Numbered from the stretch's first letter, positions 1 through 10,024 are shown. The stretch: DNA of 64,000 nt from Elmis aenea (GCA_947652605.1 OX393578.1:61511415-61575414), one strand, 5' to 3'. Translations and numbers: made by a program. Notes: generated by a model not told the origin, from the sequence alone.

Positions 1-209
1 TGGTTTATTTTTGATATTCATATTTTCAAAGGGATAGTTTATTTTTAACACAGTGAAACGCCGTGAACCTGAGCCGATGAATTGTTTGCGTTTTCTGTTA
101 AAAGTGATAACCCATGCTCCTTAAGTTAAATATATGTAGGTCAGATCTTTCTCGTACTTATCGTTATTGGCACAAAACTATTAAACTATTAAATTAAAGA
201 AACAATCAA

Positions 210-1399
210 ATGATTAATCCTGTTCTGTTCGCCAAGTATAACAAATTCACTTATGTTGTTATAAATTCGATGTTGAAAGAGTACATACGTTTTATGAAAT
301 GGAGACCTGGAGGAAATGATGTAGTCATGGATTTGGGCTGCGGGACTGGAGATGTTACTACCCAAATTTTATTTCCATGGCTGCCCAAATCCGTTGGTAA
401 ATTGGTAGGTGCAGATTACTCTTTAGACATGATCAACTACGCATCAACCAAATGGGCTCATCCGAAAGTAGAATACAAGCAAATGAATGTCTTAACAGAT
501 CATCTTGCCAAAGAGTTTGTGCACACTTTTGACCACATTTTTTCTTTTGAATGTTTGCACAATGTGTCAGACCACAGGTTTGTACCAGAATTAATAACAA
601 TTAGACTATGCTTTAGTCTACATATAAGCCAAACCAATTGGGTTCTTTAGATTAGCTTTTCAATAGTTTTTTTTAGCACATAGAACATTTCATTTTAGGG
701 GATAATAAGATTAGAAACATGTACCTATCATTAATAACAAAAAAGATCATTGATGTATACTCCATCATGTATATTTTTATTTAATGTTTCAGAAAAGCAT
801 TCACGAACATAAAGAAAATGCTTCGACCAGCAGGGGACATTTTAATATCCCAGTACGAAACAATTGGAGTATTAGATATATACGAACATATGGTTAGAAT
901 AGATAAATTTGAAGCTTACATGGCTAATTTACCACAAGAAATAACCCCTTATCATTATTCGAAAGATGGAAAGTTTGTCCTCGCTAATCTGTTAAAAGAA
1001 TTAGGATTCTGTGATATAGTGGTTGATTACAGAGACAAAGTTTACCATTTACCTAGCGTAGAGTATTTTTTAAGTATGTAATCACACAAAAGATATATCT
1101 TGTATTTGTATATTTTTTTATATAGTTTAAATACCGAGTACAACAAAAATGACAAAACTTTAGAATCTATATTGTTAAACTTTTTAGATTGGGCGAAATC
1201 ATTCGTTCCGTTTGTATTTACCATGGACGAAAGCTTAAAAGAAGAATATTTTGAAGACTTTGAAGCAATCGCAAGAAAACTTAACATAATACAGTCAGGT
1301 GGTGAAAATAAAGAGGAAAAAGTAGAAATACCGATTAAATTACTTGTGGTGTATGCTCAAAGCAGTTCAGACAAAAGCTTTTTAATAAGACATAAATAA
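210..1399 (+). CDS. JHAMT-like SAM-dependent methyltransferase, complete three-exon gene (type A)
   Basis: Spliced model 210-577, 793-1077, 1126-1399, 308 aa. It resembles insect juvenile hormone acid methyltransferases, cytosolic enzymes that move a methyl group from S-adenosylmethionine to a JH-acid or farnesoic-acid carboxylate. SAM motif I is VVMDLGCGTGDVT (residues 38-50), followed by the acidic-loop region KLVGADYSLDMI (64-75). Exon 2 carries a typical K-M-L-R-P-A-G-D segment, and exon 3 ends with the family's K-L-L-V-V-Y-A strand. Intron 1 is phase 2 (AG|GTTTGT to TTTCAG). Intron 2 is also phase 2 (AT|GTAATC to TATATAG); exon 2 is 285 nt, exactly as in the paralog at 4983. The start has a good insect context (TCAA before ATG). 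AATAAA at 1422-1427 is a likely poly(A) signal. The residue after CLH is Asn where the paralog and most relatives have Trp, so the substrate is uncertain. Confidence 0.8.
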
Positions 1400-1709
1400 A
1401 TGTCAATAATTAAGTTGTAGAAATAAAAACGTCAGGAAGCAATGTTTTTCAATAAGTAATTAATTCCTTTAAAAAATATTACTCCTCATCTTGTCTCTTT
1501 TAAGAAGCTGGTTAAACTAGTTTTTAGTTTATTTAAGTCACGTTTTATTTTTATTTAAAAAAACTAGTTTGCAAAAAAATTGCGAATACAGTACTAGTCC
1601 TCAATGTTAAGGTTTAATTTCTGAGTCAATTGTATAATAGAGTTGGTTCTTCTTGTGTACTTTAAAATAATCAATTAAAAATTTTATTAGTTAAAGAGGG
1701 CGCTCCAGA
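1400..1709. other. 3' flank of the first JHAMT-like gene
   Basis: This AT-rich stretch holds AATAAA at 1422-1427, a probable 3'-end signal. I see no open frame or repeat that I can name. Confidence 0.5.
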
Positions 1710-1714
1710 GATCA

Positions 1715-2320
1715 TAACAATTGTATATAAACGGCCTAAAACAATATTTTTACAGCTGTTCTAACTTTAAAAAAAGTGTCGAGTGTATTAGTATAAGCGT
1801 ATAAATTTTACACTTCAATGTTGAATGTTAATCACACCCTAAACAATATAAATCCACCTTAAGTTAGTTCAAAAACGGCCTAAGGCAATTTTTACAAGTA
1901 TTCAAAATTTTGAAAAAGTTTTAATTGTATAACTTTGCATTTTTGTTAGTAAAAAATTAGAAAGTTTTGCAATGGTCTTTATATTTTGTAGAATTGTCAA
2001 TCACACCCTTATCAATACATTTCTACATTTAGTTAGCTTAAAAACGGGCTAAGCAGATTATTTACTGCTCTTTAAGTATTTGAAAAAGTTTTATATGGAT
2101 GACTGTGTATTATTATTGGTAAAAAATTCAGAAACGAATCAATTATCTTTATAAAAAAGCTAAAACCACCCTCAGCAATGCATTTCCACTTTTAATTAGT
2201 TTTATAAAAAAATCTAAAACAATTTTTTTATAACTACTAAAACTTTCGAAAAAGTAGCAAGAGTATAGCCTTGTATTTTAATTTGTAAAAAATTCTAAAG
2301 TCTTCTTATTTTCTAAACTA
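1715..2320. repeat. Degenerate ~170 bp satellite array A (about 4 copies)
   Basis: A core resembling AAAACGGCCTAAGGCAATTT recurs near 1724, 1868, 2037 and 2203, spaced about 144, 169 and 166 bp. A second anchor (AATCACACCCT, then a T-rich block and TTAGTTAG) recurs near 1820, 1993 and 2162. Copies are strongly diverged. The inverted array at 57.7-58.2 kb shares both anchors and the block TGGTCTTTATATTTTGT, so the two belong to one family. Confidence 0.7.
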
Positions 2321-2719
2321 AGAGGGCCATAGAAAAGTTTATGTGCGATTTGAATTCAGCACCAAATTTTATATCTTTGCCCTAAATTAACTGACTTTGC
2401 ACTTCGTAAGATAAACAATCTCTATGTTTCACTTCAAATCTGGAACATTTTGTCTACAGGGTGTTTCAAATGCGAGAACCTCGAATTTTAGGCAACCTGT
2501 CTATTTTTATTTTATGTAAATCACTTAATTTTTTAAATAAACAATCAAATGTTTCGAATGCACCGAATCAAGGAAAACTAAACCTCCGCAAAATTAAAAA
2601 TACATTATTTACCAGAAATAAAATCATTTGAATTGCAAAACAAATATAACCAATTAATCAATTAACCAATCTTTTAAAGTAAAAATTGTATTTGCTAATA
2701 GCACAATAATTTACTAGAA
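2321..2719. other. AT-rich spacer with an ACAGGGTG-type repeat end
   Basis: No coding frame is seen. At about 2456 an ACAGGGTGTTTC end faces AGGCAACCTGT about 45 bp downstream, which looks like a tiny foldback remnant of the ACAGGGTG class found elsewhere in the window. Confidence 0.4.
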
Positions 2720-3442
2720 CATAAAAGTCAAAGTTCTTATTGCTGGCCACGTTAAGTGGATACAATTTTCTTGTAAATACACTTATTTATATTACCAAAA
2801 AAGGTAAACTTAACTATTTGTCAAGGTCTAGATGATAATTTTAGCAATAGAATAATTAAGTTGTATATTTACGTCAAGGTGTTCCTGATTGTTTTCATGT
2901 GTAAATTGCCAAAAAAGTGTTCTTTCCACGTCTTCTATAAATTGTATACAAGAAGTTGCATTTTATATTACAATTATTAAGAGCCGATTGTGTAAGTTTA
3001 TGTTGAATACATTCAACTATTATACGGAGTATCCACCTTGTGTGTTTTCTTCATAATTTTACTAACCATTACATTAAAAAAAAAATGTTTGAGTAAAAAA
3101 TAATTAATTTATGATAACAAAATTGTTAAAACCAGTGCTGAAAGCTTTGCAGTAGAATTTAATATAAATACTTACAGTTGCGCGAAAGTTTATAATATGG
3201 TTCATCTACTACTCTTACACTTTTTTTTATGATATCAATATATTAGCGGTGTTTTTATTTTATAGTTGAATTAATTGCATGCAAATTTTATGCAATGATT
3301 ATAATTCTGTCTTAAAATTTCTGGCCAGCCGTATATAAACAAATAATTAATCGCCTCCGTTAGTGCAGTGTGTGATTTGTTCCAAAACCAGCCCTAACTT
3401 TGCGAGTTTACTAAACATTTACTAAAAAATTTTTCTTACAAC
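2720..3442 (+). repeat. Segmental duplication, copy 1 (upstream flank of JHAMT-like pseudogene)
   Basis: This aligns by eye, at roughly two-thirds identity, with 4211-4982. Shared landmarks in order: a CCACGTTAAGT block (2747 / 4232), a TTTACGTCAA block (2870 / 4350), a TATTACAATTATTA-like block (2965 / 4480), the TATA box and the leader up to the ATG. The two B-type gene copies were therefore duplicated together with about 0.7 kb of 5' flank. Confidence 0.7.
3331..3372 (+). promoter_or_regulatory. Core promoter remnant of JHAMT-like pseudogene: TATA box and start region
   Basis: GTATATAAAC at 3331-3340 contains TATAAA (3334-3339), with a GCAGTG start-like element about 30 bp downstream (3365-3370). 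The same arrangement is kept at the paralog (4875-4909), which supports a real promoter rather than chance AT-richness. Leader sequences downstream of both are nearly identical. Confidence 0.55.
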
Positions 3443-3742
3443 ATGTACAATCCCATAAAGTATCTTAAATTTGACAGTGTTGACTTGGCCCGAGAAGGTA
3501 TAAAGGATTATAAAAACCATTTTAAATGGAACCCACAAGCTAACGAATCCATCCTGGATATTGGATGCGGAAATGGTGTGGTCACCACAAAACTCCTTAT
3601 GCCATTTTTACCAAAAACGTTTAGGAAACTAATTGGATTGGATATTTCTCAGGATATGATTAATTTTGCCCGCACGGCATGCAATGATCCTAGAGTCAAT
3701 TTTAATACAAAAAATTCCATGTGGTCAGCAATTAACATATAA
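3443..3742 (+). pseudogene. JHAMT-like pseudogene (type B), internally deleted
   Basis: The first 88 residues match the intact gene at 4983 almost perfectly, including SAM motif I (ILDIGCGNGVVT) and GLDISQDMI. After the codons for RVNF the match jumps to the very end of the paralog's exon 3 (TKNSM, then 3' UTR). Half of exon 1, both introns, exon 2 and nearly all of exon 3 are missing. The open frame ends 11 residues later at 3742. The product would be a 99-residue fragment lacking the substrate-binding half, so it cannot be a working methyltransferase. Promoter and start codon are intact, so it could still be transcribed. Confidence 0.8.
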
Positions 3743-4035
3743 AATTTATTATTAAAAATGCATACATCATCCTACTCTTATAAACATATCATAAAGATAA
3801 TTGTAAAATTTACAAGCTTAAATTAAAACTAGTTAAATAAGTAGTTTTAGCCTCTAAGAAATGTTCTAAATACAGTTGAAAAAAATTATAAATTCGCTTT
3901 GGTGTTCTAAAATTGTCGTAATGCGTTTTTTATCATTATTTGTAAAAAAGCATTCTTATTATTATTATTTGTTCTTTAAAGTAATAAATCACATCTAAAA
4001 ATAATTTACATTAAAAAAGTAATAAAATAAGTTTG
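3743..4035 (+). other. 3' flank of the pseudogene, paralogous to 6390-6454 plus 8163-8420
   Basis: Landmarks are shared with the region after the intact copy: CATACATCAT / CATAAATCAT, ATCATAAAGATAA / ATCACAAAGATAA, AGTTAAATA, TTATTTGTAAAAAAG and a TTATTATT run. The transposon that splits the other copy is absent here; the empty site is at about 3777-3784. Confidence 0.7.
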
Positions 4036-4140
4036 TACTCACAAATTTTTTAAAAGAATTAGAATTCTGTGATCAAGTTATTTACTACAGAGATGAATTT
4101 TACCATTTTCCCAGCGCAGAGTATTTTTCAAACATGTATT
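4036..4140 (+). pseudogene. Orphan exon-2 fragment of a type-A JHAMT-like gene
   Basis: About 100 bp closely matching the end of exon 2 of the first gene (976-1080): the residues read KELEFCDQV, then YYRDEFYHFPSAEYF, then an AT|GTATTT splice donor in the same position and phase. It is far closer to the 210-1399 gene than to the neighbouring B copies. No matching exons 1 or 3 are seen nearby, so this is a relic of an otherwise deleted A-type copy. Confidence 0.7.
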
Positions 4141-4210
4141 TATGTAAATTGTATTTAAAACTAAAATTATAGAATTGTATTTCTATAAATAGAATAATTT
4201 AAATAAACAT

Positions 4211-4982
4211 TAACGTCACATTTTGGATTGTTGGTCCACGTTAAGTAATTTTCTTTTGAGTCTTCGTCACTTATTTAAATTATGGTTAATGAACCATTTT
4301 GCCAAGGTTTAGATTATAATTTTTAGCGATATAATTATTTAGTAGTACATTTACGTCAAAGTTTGTATGAGGTTACCTTGTCGAGTGTTTAACTTTTTTT
4401 GTTACTGGATTGTTCATTTTTCAGTTTTGGGAAAAGTTTTTTTACATCTCCCATAAACTTTATGCAAGGTGTATGAGCTTATATTATAATCATTAGCGAC
4501 GATTTTAAATGTCTTTGTAAATTACTTTAAACGATTTACAGAGCATTGACTTAGTGCGTATTTCCTGCATTTGCCATTTACCATTATAGAATTAAAAAAC
4601 GAATCTCATCAGATAAACCACACAGTTGCCATAGTTAAAGTGTGTAACCTAAGGTTATATATTTTGCAACTAAAGAGCCAGAGTTTTATTTTTGCCATTA
4701 ACGATTTTTAGCAAATTAGCGCGATTTCTTAAGGGGGGGGGGTCAAGGGCGTCACAAAAGCTATCTACAACATTAAAATTCATGGACGTTGTTGCTTAAA
4801 TAAAACTTTATATTTTAAATAGTTTATTTCTTGTTTGTGTCATAAAAAATGTGTCGTAAAATTTCTGGCTAGCCGTATATAAACAAATTAATGCCTCAGT
4901 TACTGCAGTGCATGACTTGTTCTACAACCAGCCCTAACTTCGCGAGATTACTAAACATTTACTAAACAGTTCTTCTTACAAC
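4211..4982 (+). repeat. Segmental duplication, copy 2 (upstream flank of intact type-B gene)
   Basis: Partner of 2720-3442, described there. It contains a 10-nt G run at 4733-4742 that the other copy lacks. Confidence 0.65.
4875..4910 (+). promoter_or_regulatory. Core promoter of type-B JHAMT-like gene: TATA box and initiator
   Basis: TATAAA lies at 4878-4883. A TCAGT initiator-like match is at 4896-4900, and a GCAGTG element is about 29 bp from the TATA box. The block is conserved with 3331-3372. The predicted 5' UTR is about 75-85 nt. Confidence 0.55.
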
Positions 4983-6389
4983 ATGTACAATCCCGTAAAG
5001 TATCTAAAATTTGACAGTATTGACTTGGCCAGAAAAGGTATAAAGGATTATAAAAACCATTTTAAATGGAACCCACAAGCTAATGAATCCATCCTGGATA
5101 TTGGATGTGGTAATGGTGTGGTCACCACAAAATTCCTTATACCATTTTTACCAAATACGTTTGGAAAACTAATTGGATTGGATATTTCTCAGGATATGAT
5201 TAGTTTTGCCCGTACAGCATGCGATGATCCTAGAGTCAGTTTTGATATGCTAGATTTAGAAGAGAGAACCTTACCAGAAAAACACATCAAGGCCTATGAT
5301 TACGTATTTTCTTTTTTGTGTCTTCAATGGATACGAGATCATCCGTAAGTTTATTCTTAATTACTCAACTTTACCCCAATGAACCGCTTTCGAAGCATAG
5401 CAAGATACCTATATCGAGCCATAGCATCCTTTTTCATTAATAAAGATATTCTTTAATGGATTGTTTCTGTTTTAGCAACGCATTTAAGAACATTTGGAGA
5501 ATGCTGAAACCTGGTGGTAGTATGTTTGTGACGTGTACAGAAACTGCAGGATCGTACGATATCTATGACGCCCTTGCCGAGAGTAAAAAGTGGTCAAAAG
5601 TTTTATGTGATTACAAAAAATATATTTCACCCTATCATCAAACTAAAAATGGGGAAATGGTGGTAGACGCTATTTTAAGAGCAACTGGATTCTCTGATGT
5701 GGATGTCCGCACCATAAATGGCTTTATACCTTCGCCAACTGTATCCGACTTTTTAGGTGAGTGTTTCCAGTGATTTAAAAATCATTATAAAATTAAGTCA
5801 AAGCTTTTGAGTACCAAAAAATGGGTGAAGCTCGCCGATATTAAACCATAACATAAAAAATTACCACATAATAGTATAAGTATTTTTTTTAATGTTATAT
5901 TATTGGTACTCAACGTTTTAATTATAGTATTAAAAATAATGCATTTGTTCTGTTAAAAAAATGTATGTGTTGTTAATGGTCAACTTGTACAATTAAGATT
6001 TTTTAACTTAACCTTGCCAACCAAACTTGGCATATGCCCAAGGAGACCTTTGCTGATAAACTTTCCCGAGTGCAATAATTTTTTGTGCGTCTAAACGCAT
6101 TTTAATTTTACAATTTTATACGCTGAGCTTCAAAAATAATGTGGACATAAAGCAATGTGTTATAATGTACAATTCTATGCTGTTAATGATTTTAGATTTC
6201 TTAGAGAGCATTGATCCATATATTAACAGCAATCTTATAACCACTAACATGCGAGACGAATACATGGAAGATGTGAAAAACGAAGCTATCAATTTAGGAA
6301 TTATAAATATCGACGAACATTCAAAAAAAGTGAAAATTTTGATGCATTATAGCATGTTCACAGCTTTTGCTACCAAAAATTCTATGTGA
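4983..6389 (+). CDS. JHAMT-like SAM-dependent methyltransferase, complete three-exon gene (type B)
   Basis: Spliced model 4983-5344, 5476-5760, 6128-6389, 302 aa. SAM motif I is ILDIGCGNGVVT (residues 37-48), the next strand is KLIGLDISQDMI (62-73), and FSFLCLQWIRDHP (109-121) keeps the Trp that is Asn in the first gene. Exon 2 encodes IWRMLKPGGSMFV, a typical class I methyltransferase strand. Both introns are phase 2. Intron 1 is CC|GTAAGT to TTTTAG. For intron 2 the in-frame donor is GA|GTGTTT (exon 2 = 285 nt, as in the paralog); a stronger GTGAGT sits 4 nt upstream but would put exon 3 out of frame. Exon 3 is more diverged (VKILMHYSMFTAF in place of KLLVVYA). Expected role: methylation of a JH-acid-like carboxylate in the cytosol; the substrate is unproven. 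Confidence 0.78.
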
Positions 6390-6455
6390 TTAGCAAATAA
6401 AATATATACCTAACTGGAATCTATGAGTAAAAGTCCATAAATCATGCCGCTTATA

Positions 6456-8162
6456 CAGGGTGTGTAAAAATTGGCGGAAGGGCTACACGTAGCGATGTTC
6501 TTTGTAAAATTCTAAGTCGAAAATCTTAATACGAAAATGTTGTACCATGCTTGCTGTGTCTGCAAGAGGTCCTCAAAGTTTTGACGGTTAGTCCTTTAAT
6601 AGGCGTTATTATTTAATACTTGCAAATGAAAAAGCTGCAATTTGGAATAAAAATAGCTTTCGAATAGTATTTTTTCCTAGATATTGTGTTTTTCCTTTCA
6701 AAAATTGGTGTTGAAAATATGTAAATCAGTGATTTTAATGACAGTAATACATATGGCAACATTGTCATTAGCTGTCATCTCCGTTTCTCTCGTAATTATT
6801 ATTTCTAGTTTGTATTAGTTATTGTTTGCTGCATTGTTATTAGTTGTGTTTCTGTATTTTTCATTATCTATTGTGTTTATCCATTCATTTATTATGAATT
6901 TTACTTTTAATGAGTACGCTGATATGTACATGGCATATGGTTTCTGCAATGGAAATGCAGCTTTGGCTAAAGTAGAATATCGAGTGCGTTTTCCAAACCG
7001 GAGACATCCTTCGGAAAATGTTTTTCGAAGGCTGGACCAACGTGTTCGTGAAAGTGGTTCGTTTGTTCCAAGAAAGATCAACGCTGGTCGACCAAGAGAA
7101 AGGTGCACAGTACAATTGGAAGATAATATTTTAAACGCAATACAAGAAGATCCCTCTACAGTCTACAAAGTACCCGGCAGTTGGCTGAAACATTAAATGT
7201 CCCCAGCAATAAGTCGGTTCATTTTGTTCTACAAGAAAACCTATTGTATCCTTATCATGTCTCCAAAGTTCAGCCCCTTTATGAAAATGATAACATACCC
7301 CGATTAAATTTTTGCAACACTATTTTAAACAGAATTCGTGAGGATGACGGCTTCTTGAGACGTATTATTTGGAGCGACGAGTGCATGTTTACTAGAGATG
7401 GCATGTTTAATATTCACAATACTGCTGATGGAAACCCACATAAATTTCGTGAATGTGGTCACCAAATAAGGTTTTCTGTTAATGTTTGGCTGGGCATAAT
7501 AAACCATAGGATTATTGGACCGATTTACCTTCCAAACCGTCTTGACGCTGTTGAATACCTCAATGTTTTGGAACAAGTCATTGACGATATGCCGTTGAAC
7601 ATACGACCAAATATGCTATTCATGCATGATGGAGCTCCTGCTCATTTTGCTCGAAATGTAAGAGAGTGGTTGGAATAAAACTTTCCAAACAGATGGATTG
7701 GTCGTGGCGGTTCCATATCCTGGCCTGCGAGATCTCCCGATCTCAATCCATTAGATTTCTTTGTTTGGGGCTTTATTAAACAAAAAGTTTATGCAACGCC
7801 TCCGCTAAATGCCGATGAAGTTAAAAACAGGATTAATACGGCGGTTTTACAAATAACACCAGAAAAACTGGAGCGAGTAATGCAGACGATACCTAAGAGA
7901 TTGCAGCTATGTTTACGCACTAACGGCTATCAGTTCGAACAATTATTATAAATACCTTAGTAAAAATTGCTAATAAAAAATGTCTAAACGCACATCAATG
8001 GATGCAGTGTTGCCAAATTTATTTTTTTTAAATGGCTCCTGAGGCCATAGGAAGCATGGTACAACATTTTCGTAATAAGATTTTCGTAATAAGATTTTCG
8101 TCTTAGAATTTTACGAAGAACATCGCCCCGTGTAGCCCTTCCGCCAATTGCTACACACCCTG
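6456..8162 (+). mobile_element. Mariner-like DNA transposon, 1.7 kb, defective
   Basis: The ends are inverted: CAGGGTGTGTAAAAATTGGC at 6456 and the reverse complement of CAGGGTGTGTAGCAATTGGC at 8162. The match runs about 100 bp inward to TTGTACCATGCTT. A TA dinucleotide flanks each end (6454-6455, 8163-8164), the expected target duplication of the IS630/Tc1/mariner superfamily. It interrupts the 3' flank of the type-B gene; the paralogous flank at about 3780 lacks it. The right terminal repeat carries a duplicated 14-bp word, TTTTCGTAATAAGA, at 8067-8080 and 8081-8094. It encodes one transposase with a frameshift and a nonsense codon. Confidence 0.85.
6822..7951 (+). pseudogene. Mariner-like transposase, frameshifted, with an in-frame stop
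   Basis: The N-terminal part (a likely start is the ATG at 6894, encoding MNFTFNEYADMYMAYG) has a helix-turn-helix like the DUF4817-type domain common in arthropod transposases. The frame breaks near 7160-7175: QLAETLNVPSNKS continues in another frame from about 7178. The catalytic core follows: IIWSDECMF (first Asp), LFMHDGAPAHF (second Asp), RSPDLNPLDFFVWG (third Asp). Forty-one residues separate the second and third Asp, a D41D spacing. TAA at 7675-7677 sits where relatives have Gln (WLE-stop-NFPNRW), so a C-to-T change is likely. The same frame then runs to TAA at 7949-7951. Two lesions in otherwise well-kept coding sequence indicate recent inactivation. Confidence 0.85.
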
Positions 8163-9020
8163 TATAAATATATCACAAAGATAAGTACAAGAATTATTAG
8201 CTTTGATTATAATTAGTTAAATAGTTCATTGGGTGTTTTTTTTCTGTCAGAAATGTTATAATTATAGTTTCAAAATTGATGAAGTGTCGCTTTGTTATCC
8301 TAAAATAGTCTTAATGCATCTTTTATGTAAAATATTTATTATTATTTGTAAAAAAGAGAAGAATTATTATTATTATTATTATCTGCACTTTCAAGTGATA
8401 AATTACTTGCAAACTTAATTAATATTAAAAATATGCTACAATAAGCAATTGTTATAATAGTTTCATTGCAGTTTATTGTATTATTAAATAAACAAATGTT
8501 GCCTCAAAAGAAGTTGTTTGAATTCATTAACATGTATTATAATATGTTATAAATTTATATAAGAACTGTCATTATGAGTAAAAGGTTGTCAACTTGAATT
8601 AAACATTTTGATATAATCATTCATATATAATTATATACAAAAATTTTATAATTGTTTTTTTTTTTTCAAAATGTAAGAAATTTAAAATAAATCCAAAAAA
8701 GTTGATGATATGGTCATATGCTAAGATAAGATTTAATTCAATGAGAATTCGATATTGTTTCTGACAGCTTGGATGTAGTTAGTTTTAAAATTTCAAATTA
8801 GCCATGGATTTCAATTTTTTCATCAAAACTCTTGATTTGTTGATTACATGAAATGAGCAGTAACAAAGTTTATTTTATTTACATCGTGAAATGTCAATTT
8901 AACTAAGTAAGTGGGGCCTTTATTTCTATCAACCTCACATCGAAATTTTTGTTGCAGTTATTAATGAAATTTTAATTTATTACTAAAATGAATGTGTCAT
9001 TAAACACCTAATATTCAATT
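8163..9020. other. Continuation of type-B 3' flank, then 5' region of the Bcl-2-like gene
   Basis: 8163-8420 is paralogous to 3783-4035. 8420-9020 shows no gene. A pyrimidine tract ending GTTGCAG at about 8957 could be the acceptor of a 5'-UTR intron. A short upstream frame, ATG at 8988 to TAA at 9011, precedes the Bcl-2-like start by 9 nt. Confidence 0.5.
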
Positions 9021-10024
9021 ATGGACGGCGATGTGGAAGCAGAATTTTCATCGCCGGAAGGGATGATCGAAAGCGACACGGAAAGCGATTATGGGCTTCG
9101 CATTACCGCAGAACTGTCCGAGTCGGAAGATAGAGATTCAAACAGAACATTCTTTTGCAGAAACGATTGGAAATCATTAACAACAAGCTCAAAGCGAACA
9201 ATTTGCAGTCACAGCTTAGCATCGACATCGGACTTAAGCACGTTTCGACAGACTATAGCGAATCGCATAGTTAAGTCTCCGATGATCAAGCTTCGATCCT
9301 TCGAAGTAACCAGAAGTACTGCCAACTGTGAATGTGATCTATTGTTTCAATTATTTATGCTAGATCAAATTAGAGAACGAGGACTCAATGCACCTTTTTC
9401 ATTTGATGTACAAATAGTGCCATCAATTTTACCTTCTAATTCCGACAGTCTGCGATTACTAACAAAACGATTTGGTGCTACCCAAAAAAGGGAAATAATT
9501 CAACACAAAGCAATGCGTGTTAACTTAGTAGATATAACTTTTAATAATTACCAAGAAATTTTATTACAATTATTTCATGTAAGCAACATTTATAACGACT
9601 TGCTGTTTAATGTCTTTCGTACATATTGCTTCTGTTATATTAATGCAAGTTTTGTTTTGATAGGAGACAAATGTTGCATGGGAGAGAGTACTTCTACTTT
9701 TCTTCTTCTCTACAGATATTTTAATTCGAGCTATTGAAGAAAGACTTGTAAATTCTTTTTTTATAATATACGAATGGACCACAAGATATATAAATCGTCA
9801 CTTATGTGGTTGGGTTGAAGAGCAAGGAGGATGGGTAATATTTTTTTTTTAATTTAACAAGTAAAATTGAATTATACACAAACTTTAAACCAATTTTATA
9901 TATTATTTTACAGGATGTGGTACTACAGGGGTCTAACATACAAACGCAGCAAGTAATATTGACAGGGGTTTGTCTCCTGGGCATAATGGGTCTGTGTGTA
10001 TTTTTACGCATTCATAATACATGA
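9021..10024 (+). CDS. Bcl-2 family apoptosis regulator, three exons
   Basis: Spliced model 9021-9578, 9664-9834, 9914-10024, 279 aa; all junctions are phase 0 with GT/AG ends. Residues 1-100 are acidic and Ser-rich with no domain I recognise. An alpha-1/BH4-like helix, LLFQLFMLDQIRERG, is at 107-121. The helix before BH1 (YQEILLQLFH) leads into BH1, ETNVAWERVLLLFFF (187-201). BH2 is WVEEQGGWDVV (236-246). A hydrophobic segment at about 257-277 followed by RIHNT is a typical C-terminal membrane anchor for mitochondria or ER. The usual BH1 motif NWGR reads AWER here, so the conserved Gly is Glu. No canonical L-x3-G-D BH3 is visible. Closest functional analogues would be the insect Buffy/Debcl/Bok-like proteins; pro- or anti-death role cannot be told from sequence. 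Confidence 0.82.

Noticed and set aside
3955..3972. TTATTATT microsatellite, also near 8361-8381
   Set aside because: Ordinary AT-rich simple repeat shared by the duplicated flanks; useful only as an alignment landmark.
5757..5762. GTGAGT as the donor of intron 2 in the type-B JHAMT-like gene
   Set aside because: It is the better consensus but puts exon 3 out of frame with an early stop. The donor at 5761 keeps the frame and gives the same 285-nt exon 2 as the paralog.
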